A stretch of DNA of 9,370 nucleotides from JBOGHU01 sp050742255 (GTDB lineage Bacteria; Actinomycetota; Acidimicrobiia; Acidimicrobiales; CADCSY01): assembly GCA_050742255.1 (NCBI GenBank), contig JBOGHU010000034.1, positions 1 through 9,370 on the forward strand, given 5' to 3'. Positions 1-5,885 of this stretch are shown here, piece after piece. Position 1 is the first letter of the stretch, and each line of letters opens with the position of its first letter. Below the pieces are notes generated by a model. That model did not search any database and was not told the DNA's origin. It saw only the letters and a list, made by a program, of their open reading frames with translations. Position numbers and translations under genes: made by a program.

Positions 1-2318
1 CGGCGGGACCCCGCCGGCGGCGGGGTCTCCCCGCCGCGCCGGCCGCGTCCCTCCGCGAGGGCGAGCGCGGGTCGCCGGGCCAGGATCACCAGCCCCACCA
101 GCCCGAGCACCGTCACGGCCCACCCCAGCCAGTCCACCGGCGTGGTCCCGTAGCTCAGCTCCACGGTGGTGTCGGTGGGCACGACGACCATGAGGTTGGG
201 CGCCACCCGGTAGGGGCCGTCCGCCCCCGAGGCCTGCCAGTTGGGGAAGTACGAAGCCTTCACCAGCACCGGCGCCCCCGTCCGGTCCACCCGGAAGGAG
301 ATGGTGTCGGTCCCGGCCTCGACGGCGGAGACGGCCGTGTCGGGCACGCGGCTGGGGCGCACCCGCTCCCCGCGCTCGACCCGGTCCCACGACGGGGGCC
401 CCGAGGCCGCGGGCATGACAGCGCGGTTCGAGGGGTCCAGGTACCAGTCGACGGCCATGTCCTCCCATCCCTTGCCCGTAGTGGGCACGTCGGTCACCAC
501 GACCGGCTCGGCCTCGAGAGGCTCGACCAGGTCGGCGTCGGCGACCTCGTACACGCGCCACGAGCCCGACCTCGCCACCGGGAACAGGCCGGGCTCGGCG
601 TCGGCCTGGCGCACGGCCTCGGGCGAGAAGGCCATGTAGTAGCGCACGCCCAGCATCTGGAGGTGGTCGACGCCGGCGGCGACGTCGAGGGAGCCGTAGG
701 CAAGGCCCCGCTGGGGGTTGGAGGGCTGAGCCGACACCTCGGCGGCGGTGAGGAAGTGGTAGGGAGTGGTAGCGGAGGACTCGAAGTACAGCCCCTCCAT
801 GGACCCGATGCAGCCGTCGGTCCAGTAGGGGAGCAGCATCAGCGCCATGGGCGTGCCGAACCGGTTGAGGCCCGCCTCGTACTCCCACATGGCCCGCCCG
901 CAGCCGTCGGCGGTGCCCACCTCGGCCATGGTGTCGACCAGCGCCCGGTACTCCGGGTAGGCGTCCTTGCGCTCGTAGCCGGAGTAGTTCCAGCGCGCCC
1001 AGTCGGGGATGAAGCTGGCGTCGGTGGTGCTCAGGCCGGCCCAGGTGAAGGTGCCGTCGGCCGAGGTCCGTCCGAAGGGGAGGGCCCGCAGCGGCAGCCC
1101 CACCACCACCAGGGTGGCCACCGCCATCACGGCGGGGGCGGCGGCCAGCGCCACCCGGCTGGGGCGTTCGGGCCGGCGGGCGACCAACGTGGCGATCGAC
1201 CGGGCCAGCTCGGCGGCGGCCACCGCCGCCAGCAGGTACAGGCAGAGGTACCAGAACGGGAGCAGGCGGGCGTTCCAGAGGCGGCTCTGGGGAGCCAGGA
1301 CGAACGCCAGGGCGAGGGCCACCGCCAGGACCCCGAGGGTGGTGCCCAGCCGGCGACGGAAGGCGACCGAGACCCCCAGGCCGACCAGGGCCAGGATCGC
1401 CACCAAGGTGATGTCGCCGTTGACCTGGGCCGTGGCCGCCCCCCCGGTGAGCCGGGTCAGCCCGGTGCCGATGCCGCCGGGGAGGAGCGCCTCCCAGTAG
1501 GTGGTCAGCTTCTCCCAGCCCATGTCGGTCATGTAGCCCCGCCGCCACACGAAGGGCAGGGCCCAGAACGCGGCCAGGGCGGCACCCACCCCCCCCGCCG
1601 TGGCCACGTACCACAGGCGGCGGCGCTCGGGGCGCCGCAGCAGCACCAGGACGGCGGTGCCCCCCAGCGCGAAGAGGGCGGGGATGACGTGGGTCAGGGC
1701 GCACAGGGCCAGCAGGACGGCCGCCACCGCCCGTCGCCTCCCCGTCTCCAGGCCCCGAGCCAGAACCCCGAGGTAGACCAGGGCCAGCGACAGGCTGATG
1801 GCGAAGGCGAACTCGCCCGCCAGGGTGGACGCGGCGTTGCCGCCGTAGATCGTGAACGAGCGGTCGAAGACGAACGGCACGGTCGCCACGGCCAGCAGGG
1901 CCGGGGTCGGGAAGGGGGCCCGGGCCAGGCGACCGAGGGCCCACGCCGCCACCGGGAGGGCCAGCAGGCCGGAGACGGTCACCACCTTGAAGGCCACGCC
2001 GTAGGGCAGGACCAGGTCGAGGGCCACGATGGCCAGGCTCGGCAGCACCATGTAGAAGTGGTAGGCGGGGAAGCCCGCGAACCAGTCCGGTGACCACCCT
2101 GTGAGACGACCGCCGGGCAGCAGGTGGTCCCGCAGGAAGGCCGGACCCCACACGTGGGCCCCGGTGTCCCCTCCCGCCGGGGTGGTGTCGGTCAGCACCA
2201 GCCCGGGCTGCAGCGGCACCAGGATGAAGCCCACGGCCGCCCCCACCACGGCCGCGGTGACCAGCGCCTCGGGCCGCGGGCGGGGGACACGGCGAGCGAG
2301 ACGGGCTAGGCGAACCAT
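1..2318 (-). CDS. Large multi-pass membrane protein, GT-C / PTPS-related type (C-terminus off window)
   Basis: The minus-strand frame is open from ATG at 2318 to the window edge, giving 772 visible residues with no stop. The N-terminus is basic (MVRLARLARR). About ten to twelve hydrophobic segments lie between residues 17 and 408, an extracytoplasmic region spans about 411-727, a last membrane helix lies at 728-747, and a Pro/Gly/Arg-rich tail follows. The first loop carries D51-TGAH55 and GFPAYHFY at 82-89. An acidic residue in the first outer loop is typical of GT-C glycosyltransferases and of the membrane family Pfam calls '6-pyruvoyl-tetrahydropterin synthase related', a name that does not imply that enzyme. 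WNARLLPFWYL at 348-358 also fits. LGVRYY (556-561) and a terminal FPNWQ...SYGTTPVDW module resemble the gene at 7298. The start lacks a Shine-Dalgarno site and lies 61 bases after the CPBP stop, so cotranscription is likely. Donor and acceptor are unknown. The gene is certain; the family call is moderate. Confidence 0.82.
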   Translation of the reverse strand, partial: MVRLARLARRVPRPRPEALVTAAVVGAAVGFILVPLQPGLVLTDTTPAGGDTGAHVWGPAFLRDHLLPGGRLTGWSPDWFAGFPAYHFYMVLPSLAIVALDLVLPYGVAFKVVTVSGLLALPVAAWALGRLARAPFPTPALLAVATVPFVFDRSFTIYGGNAASTLAGEFAFAISLSLALVYLGVLARGLETGRRRAVAAVLLALCALTHVIPALFALGGTAVLVLLRRPERRRLWYVATAGGVGAALAAFWALPFVWRRGYMTDMGWEKLTTYWEALLPGGIGTGLTRLTGGAATAQVNGDITLVAILALVGLGVSVAFRRRLGTTLGVLAVALALAFVLAPQSRLWNARLLPFWYLCLYLLAAVAAAELARSIATLVARRPERPSRVALAAAPAVMAVATLVVVGLPLRALPFGRTSADGTFTWAGLSTTDASFIPDWARWNYSGYERKDAYPEYRALVDTMAEVGTADGCGRAMWEYEAGLNRFGTPMALMLLPYWTDGCIGSMEGLYFESSATTPYHFLTAAEVSAQPSNPQRGLAYGSLDVAAGVDHLQMLGVRYYMAFSPEAVRQADAEPGLFPVARSGSWRVYEVADADLVEPLEAEPVVVTDVPTTGKGWEDMAVDWYLDPSNRAVMPAASGPPSWDRVERGERVRPSRVPDTAVSAVEAGTDTISFRVDRTGAPVLVKASYFPNWQASGADGPYRVAPNLMVVVPTDTTVELSYGTTPVDWLGWAVTVLGLVGLVILARRPALALAEGRGRRGGETPPPAGSR
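7..37. repeat. Two overlapping, mutually exclusive GC hairpins
   Basis: GACCCCGCC (7-15) pairs perfectly with GGCGGGGTC (19-27) across a 3-base loop. GCGGCGGGG (17-25) pairs perfectly with CCCCGCCGC (29-37), also across 3 bases. The two 9-bp stems share bases 19-25, so only one can form at a time. They lie in the codons for the Gly/Pro-rich tail of the left-edge gene, near its probable 3' end. GC-rich coding sequence often makes such stems, so a role is speculative. Confidence 0.4.
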
Positions 2319-2379
2319 GGGTGCAGCAATGGTGTCACGTCCCGAGGAACGGGCGCGGTCGCACGATCGAGACGGAGGG
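2319..2379. other. Short gap between CPBP and membrane-protein genes
   Basis: This 61-base spacer separates the CPBP stop codon from the ATG of the left-edge membrane protein. The minus strand contains no TA dinucleotide here, hence no TANNNT -10 element, and no purine-rich Shine-Dalgarno sequence at a normal distance from the ATG. I see no convincing terminator; the only stem is a short CCCG/CGGG pairing. The simplest reading is a transcribed intra-operon spacer. Confidence 0.45.
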
Positions 2380-3165
2380 TCAGGGCCCTCCCGCCAGCAG
2401 GCTGACCACCGCGGTGAGGTTGAACGCCACGTGGGCCCAGGTGGCCGGGCCCAGCCGACCGGTGCGCACGGCGAGGAGGGCGGCCAGGACACCGAAGGCG
2501 AACAGGGCGGGGAAGTCGTAGGGCTGGAGGTGGAGGGTGGCGAACACGGCTGCGGACCCCACCACGGCCGCGCCGGTACCGGCTCGAGCCTGGAGGGCCC
2601 GCAACCACAAGCCCCGGTAGAACAGCTCCTCCAGGGCGGGGGCCGCAATGGCCACCACCACGAGGAGGACCACGACGTCGACGGCACCGGTCGCCTCGGC
2701 GGTGAGCTCCTCGGCGGAGGTGCCGATGCGCCCGGGGTCGATGCCCAGCGCCCGGTACAGCACGGGCACCGCCAGGCCCACCGCCACCTGCCCGCCGAAC
2801 CCGACGACCAGGCCCAGAGGGAGGTCGGTCCAACGCCAGCGCAGCCCGAAGTCGGTCGCCAGGCTGCGCCGGCCCTTGTGGTACGACGCCCACAGCGGTG
2901 CGCCCAGCAGCCCGACCCACAGCGGCACCTGGAACAGGGCCAGGCCCCACAGCGGGACCTCGTCCAGGTCGAAGGGGCCGGCCACGGCCCCCATGAAGGC
3001 GAAGACCAGGCTCGGGACCAAGAGGGTGAGGGCCACCCCGGACAAGGCGTCGCCCAGCCCCCACCGGACGACCTCGCCCCCGTCGGGGACGGCCGCGGGG
3101 CGCTCGGGCCCGGATGTGGGGGGACGGGGGTGGCCGGGCGCGACACGAGAGCGCTCGGCCGTCAT
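2380..3165 (-). CDS. CPBP-family intramembrane metalloprotease (CAAX/bacteriocin-processing type)
   Basis: This 261-residue membrane protein carries the three conserved CPBP (Abi, Rce1-like) motifs in order: EExxxR as E179-E180-LFY-R184, FxxxH as F208-ATL-H212, and HxxxN as H245-VAF-N249. These are the proposed glutamate and histidine active-site residues within the membrane. A Pro/Arg-rich cytoplasmic N-terminus of about 35 residues precedes hydrophobic segments at roughly 38-62, 72-92, 115-137, 161-177, 197-212 and 217-233. Length is normal for the family. Some relatives cleave membrane-associated peptides or proteins, and many bacterial members have no known substrate. ATG at 3165 is preceded by TACGCT and a 7-base spacer, suggesting its own leaderless promoter even though DUF3499 ends only 52 bases upstream. 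The downstream membrane protein is probably cotranscribed. The substrate is unknown; a role in envelope protein maturation is inference from context. Confidence 0.88.
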   Translation of the reverse strand: MTAERSRVAPGHPRPPTSGPERPAAVPDGGEVVRWGLGDALSGVALTLLVPSLVFAFMGAVAGPFDLDEVPLWGLALFQVPLWVGLLGAPLWASYHKGRRSLATDFGLRWRWTDLPLGLVVGFGGQVAVGLAVPVLYRALGIDPGRIGTSAEELTAEATGAVDVVVLLVVVAIAAPALEELFYRGLWLRALQARAGTGAAVVGSAAVFATLHLQPYDFPALFAFGVLAALLAVRTGRLGPATWAHVAFNLTAVVSLLAGGP

Positions 3166-3172
3166 GGCCCTC

Positions 3173-3178
3173 AGCGTA
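3173..3178 (-). promoter_or_regulatory. Candidate -10 element (TACGCT), leaderless CPBP transcript
   Basis: On the minus strand, TACGCT fits TANNNT and ends 7 bases before the ATG at 3165. Transcription would begin at or within a base of the start codon. The spacer GAGGGCC holds a GAGG only 3 bases from ATG, too close for an ordinary ribosome binding site. No clear -35 is visible. Confidence 0.45.
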
Positions 3179-3217
3179 CCGGTGCCCCGGTCGGGCCCGC
3201 CGGCGGCCGGGGCGCCC

Positions 3218-3442
3218 CTAGCCGGCTCGGGGGAAGGCCCGCCTGGCGCCGGAGCGCCGATCGGTCAAGGTCCACCCGTCGGGGACGCAGAAGCGGTCGG
3301 CGTGCTCGGTGCAAAGGTCGTAGGCTGCAGGTGACGCCTCGCTGCCGAGACGATCGATCCAGACCGTGCGGGCGGTGTAGCGAAAGCTCATCGTCGCGGA
3401 CGCCTCGCTGGTGCATCCGGACCGGGCGCAGAGGCGGGACAT
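3218..3442 (-). CDS. DUF3499 family protein, small Cys/His-rich
   Basis: The 74-residue product has the hallmarks I associate with DUF3499: an N-terminal MSRLCARSGC, a central YTARTVWIDRLG-like strand region, and YDLCTEHADR followed by PDGW. C5, C10, C44 and H47 make a CxxxxC plus CxxH set suited to binding one zinc ion; C52 is an additional cysteine. The protein is soluble, with no signal peptide or membrane segment. The family is actinobacterial, and no function is established to my knowledge. As I recall, the Mycobacterium tuberculosis member is Rv3258c, beside manB and near whiB2. The start was set at the internal ATG 3442 because the family motif begins there. An in-frame ATG at 3514 would add 24 residues unlike the family and would run into the ftsH start region. 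There is no Shine-Dalgarno site; TACCGT lies 8 bases upstream. The family call is fairly sure and the function unknown. Confidence 0.85.
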   Translation of the reverse strand: MSRLCARSGCTSEASATMSFRYTARTVWIDRLGSEASPAAYDLCTEHADRFCVPDGWTLTDRRSGARRAFPRAG

Positions 3443-3450
3443 GGCGGTGG

Positions 3451-3456
3451 ACGGTA
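3451..3456 (-). promoter_or_regulatory. Candidate -10 element (TACCGT) for DUF3499
   Basis: On the minus strand, TACCGT fits TANNNT and ends 8 bases before the ATG at 3442. The spacer CCACCGCC has no Shine-Dalgarno character. The spacing is slightly longer than for ftsH and CPBP, so the transcript would be leaderless or carry a leader of only a few bases. It lies back to back with the ftsH -10 candidate, 52 bases away. Confidence 0.38.
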
Positions 3457-3508
3457 GCGCCCACGGTGGCGCGAGTGGTGCATACCCCGGGCAACGGTCG
3501 CGGACCCG

Positions 3509-3514
3509 TAGCAT
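3509..3514 (+). promoter_or_regulatory. Candidate -10 element (TAGCAT), leaderless ftsH transcript
   Basis: TAGCAT matches TATAAT at four of six bases and ends exactly 6 bases before the ATG at 3521, which puts the expected transcription start on the A of the start codon. GGAG at 3515-3518 leaves only 2 bases before ATG, too few for a normal ribosome binding site. No clear -35 is present at 16-18 bases upstream. Confidence 0.48.
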
Positions 3515-3520
3515 GGAGCC

Positions 3521-5419
3521 ATGAGCGCCGAGTCCAAGCCGCCTTCACCGCGCGACAGCCACGGGCCCGGCCGCCCCTACCAGTCCTGGCCGCGGTGGGC
3601 GGTGTGGGCCGGGCTCGGCCTCCTCCTCGCCCTGTTGACCCTTCCCGGTCTATTCTCGGGGGGCGGGGGCAACGACATCACCTACTCGCAGTTCCTCGAG
3701 CGGGTGCGGGAGGGCAAGGTCGAGCGCATCGAGGTCAACACCGAGACCCGCACCATCACCGGGGACACCGACACCGGGTCGTTCACCACCGACGGGCCCA
3801 GCGAGGTGCCCGACGCCGACCAGGCCCTGTTCGAGGAGCGTGACATCGACGTCAGGTACGTGACGCCCCAGCCCAACTTCTTCACCTCCCTGATCCCCTT
3901 CCTCCTGCCGGTGGCCCTGCTCATCGGCTTCTTCGCGTGGATGCAGCGGCGAGCCCAGGGGCAGATGGGCGGGATCATGCAGATCGGTCGCTCCAAGGCC
4001 AAGACCTACTCCTCGGAGAAGCCGGGGACCACCTTCGCCGACGTCGCCGGCTACAAGGGCGTCAAGCAGGAGATCACCGAGGTCGTCGACTTCCTCAAGA
4101 CCCCCGGCCGCTTCGCCCGCATCGGTGCCCGCATCCCCAAGGGGGTGCTGCTGGTGGGGCCGCCCGGGACGGGGAAGACCCTGATCGCCCGGGCCGTGGC
4201 CGGGGAGGCCGGCGTGCCGTTCCTGTCGGTGACGGGGTCCGACTTCATGGAGATGTTCGTGGGGGTGGGCGCCAGCCGGGTCCGGGACCTCTTCCAGTCG
4301 GCCCGCAAGATGGGCCGGGCCATCATCTTCGTCGACGAGCTCGACTCGTTCGGGCGCAAGCGGGGCGCCGGCCTCGGCGGCGGCCACGACGAGCGGGAGC
4401 AGACGCTCAACCAGATGCTCTCGGAGATGGACGGCTTCGAGGCGTCCGAGGGGATCGTGATGATGGCGGCGACGAACCGGCCCGACATCCTCGACCCGGC
4501 GCTGCTGCGCCCGGGCCGGTTCGACCGCCAGGTGGTCGTGCCCCTCCCCGAGGCCGCCGAGCGCCAGGCCATCCTCGAGGTGCACTGCAAGGACAAGCGG
4601 CTGGGCCCCGACGTCGACCTCCACACCGTGGCCCGCAGCACACCCGGCATGAGCGGCGCCGACCTCGCCAACCTGGTCAACGAGGCGGCGCTCTTCGCCG
4701 TCCGCCGCGACAACGAGACCGTGCAGATGCCCGACTTCGAGTCGGCCCGGGACCGGATCCTGATGGGCCAGCGGCGCGACTCGATGGCGCTGTCGGACAC
4801 CGAGAAGGAGATCGTCGCGTACCACGAGGGCGGGCACGCGGTGTGCGCGGCGGTGCTGCCCCACGCCGACCCCCTCCACAAGGTCACCATCCTCCCCGCC
4901 GGCATGGCCCTGGGAGGCACCCAGCAACTCCCCGAGGAGCGTCACCTCTACCGCCAGGACTACATCGAGGATTCGCTGGTGGTCCGCCTGGGTGGGCGCA
5001 TCGCCGAGGAGCTGGTGTTCGGGGTCATCTCCACCGGGGCCAACCACGACCTCACCGGGGCCACCGAGCTCTCCCGCAAGATGGTGCGCGAGTGGGGCAT
5101 GAGCGAGCGGGTGGGCCCCATGGCGTGGACCACCAACAACCAGGTCTTCCTCGGTGAGGACCTGGTCTCCAACCGCGAGTACAGCGACGAGACCGCCCGG
5201 ATCATCGACGAGGAGGTGGAGCGGATCCTGCGGGAGCAGGAGCGGCGGTGCCGGGACACCTTGCGCCAGCACCGGGCCGGCCTCGACCTGATCGCCCGGG
5301 CCCTGCTCGAGCGGGAGACGATCGACGGCGCCGAGGTCAGGCGCCTGATCGACAAGGCGGCCGAGCAGGGCGCCGCCGCCACCGAGCCCGCCACGCCGGT
5401 GGAGGTGTCCACCGAGTAG
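3521..5419 (+). CDS. ftsH: ATP-dependent zinc metalloprotease FtsH
   Basis: This complete 632-residue FtsH extracts and degrades membrane and misfolded proteins, working as a hexamer on the cytoplasmic face. Domain order is a Pro-rich N-terminus, membrane helix about 26-45, an extracytoplasmic FtsH domain to about 120, a second helix about 122-140, the AAA+ module and an M41 peptidase. Walker A is GPPGTGKT at 213-220 and Walker B IIFVDELD at 268-275. The pore loop is FVGVG at 246-250, and the second region of homology ends with arginine fingers R330 and R333. The zinc site is HEGGH at 435-439 (usually HEAGH), with D510 as likely third ligand. All catalytic residues are intact. Length is slightly below the mycobacterial protein as I recall it, without a long C-terminal tail. 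It is monocistronic and flanked on both sides by minus-strand genes. It may be a second FtsH copy, which this window cannot settle. Confidence 0.97.
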   Translation: MSAESKPPSPRDSHGPGRPYQSWPRWAVWAGLGLLLALLTLPGLFSGGGGNDITYSQFLERVREGKVERIEVNTETRTITGDTDTGSFTTDGPSEVPDADQALFEERDIDVRYVTPQPNFFTSLIPFLLPVALLIGFFAWMQRRAQGQMGGIMQIGRSKAKTYSSEKPGTTFADVAGYKGVKQEITEVVDFLKTPGRFARIGARIPKGVLLVGPPGTGKTLIARAVAGEAGVPFLSVTGSDFMEMFVGVGASRVRDLFQSARKMGRAIIFVDELDSFGRKRGAGLGGGHDEREQTLNQMLSEMDGFEASEGIVMMAATNRPDILDPALLRPGRFDRQVVVPLPEAAERQAILEVHCKDKRLGPDVDLHTVARSTPGMSGADLANLVNEAALFAVRRDNETVQMPDFESARDRILMGQRRDSMALSDTEKEIVAYHEGGHAVCAAVLPHADPLHKVTILPAGMALGGTQQLPEERHLYRQDYIEDSLVVRLGGRIAEELVFGVISTGANHDLTGATELSRKMVREWGMSERVGPMAWTTNNQVFLGEDLVSNREYSDETARIIDEEVERILREQERRCRDTLRQHRAGLDLIARALLERETIDGAEVRRLIDKAAEQGAAATEPATPVEVSTE

Positions 5420-5423
5420 GTCC

Positions 5424-5456
5424 GGGCGGGCCCCCGTCCGACCCCGGGGCCGGCCC
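5424..5456. terminator. GC-rich hairpin between convergent genes, possible bidirectional terminator
   Basis: The 38-base gap between the ftsH stop and the thioredoxin-gene stop holds an inverted repeat: GGGCGGGCCCC (5424-5434) pairs with GGGGCCGGCCC (5446-5456), 10 of 11 pairs with one G-G mismatch and an 11-base loop. Its placement exactly between two converging genes suits a shared terminator. There is no long T tract on either strand, which is common in GC-rich actinobacteria but lowers certainty. Confidence 0.5.
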
Positions 5457-5457
5457 T

Positions 5458-5880
5458 TCAGCTCGAGCCGGGCTCCCGCAGCCCGGCCACCGCCGTCCAC
5501 AGCTCGGCGGCGGGCGGGCAGCCCACGAACGAGGCGCGCACCGCCCCCTCGGAGTCGGCCACAACGACCGTGGGCACCGCCTCCACGCCGTAGCGACGGT
5601 GGACGTGGGGGCGGGCACCGACCTCCACCTCGTCCACGCCCACCTGGGCGCTCGCCAGCGGCGCCGCCGCCCGCACCGCGTCGGAGCAGGACCGACACGT
5701 CGCCGAGGTGAACACCGCGACCAGCCACGGGGCGTCGGGTCGGGCGAAGTCGGCCCGGTCGAGCTGGGCCGGGACCGCCCACCGGGGCTGGGCCGGCGGG
5801 TCGGGCCGGCGGCGCCCGATCACCGCCGCCGCGACCACGGCGATGGCCACGAGGACGGTCGCGACCACCAGGCGCTCCAT
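5458..5880 (-). CDS. Membrane-anchored thioredoxin-fold protein (CRSC active site)
   Basis: The 140-residue product has one hydrophobic segment (about 4-21) followed by a thioredoxin fold. The redox motif is C62-R-S-C65 in the context FTSATCRSC, after the WLVAVF beta strand. The cis-proline element is AVP103 before TVVV. A third cysteine, C121, lies in the FVGC strand near the C-terminus. CRSC differs from thioredoxin CGPC and DsbA-like CPHC, so the direction of the redox reaction cannot be read from it. RRR at 23-25, right after the membrane segment, would by the positive-inside rule put the catalytic domain in the cytoplasm, though a signal-anchor orientation outside is possible. It begins 5 bases after the DUF5719 stop and is the last gene of that operon. 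No Shine-Dalgarno site is seen, so translation probably depends on coupling. Partners are unknown; the DUF5719 protein, with exactly two cysteines, is a candidate. Confidence 0.88.
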   Translation of the reverse strand: MERLVVATVLVAIAVVAAAVIGRRRPDPPAQPRWAVPAQLDRADFARPDAPWLVAVFTSATCRSCSDAVRAAAPLASAQVGVDEVEVGARPHVHRRYGVEAVPTVVVADSEGAVRASFVGCPPAAELWTAVAGLREPGSS

Positions 5881-5885
5881 GGCGA

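Noticed and set aside
663..2093. Open plus-strand frame of 476 codons rich in Gly, Gln, His and Pro
   Set aside because: It is the complement of the membrane-protein gene at 1-2318. Its composition is low-complexity, with no hydrophobic or conserved motifs, while the minus strand reads as a coherent polytopic protein.
2306..3064. Alternative minus-strand frame of 252 codons over the CPBP gene
   Set aside because: It is Gly/Arg/Pro-rich without motifs; the frame at 2380-3165 has all three CPBP motifs and a sensible start.
3166..3217. GC-rich palindromes between the DUF3499 and CPBP genes as a terminator
   Set aside because: Only short self-complementary runs such as CGCCGGCG are present, with no stable long stem and no T tract.
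3443..3514. 24-residue N-terminal extension of the DUF3499 protein from ATG at 3514
   Set aside because: The family motif begins at the ATG at 3442, the extension is unlike the family, and it would push the start to within 7 bases of the divergent ftsH ATG.
2101..3843. Open plus-strand frame of 580 codons
   Set aside because: It runs antisense to three minus-strand genes with recognisable motifs (membrane protein, CPBP, DUF3499) and into ftsH out of frame. It is an artefact of high GC.
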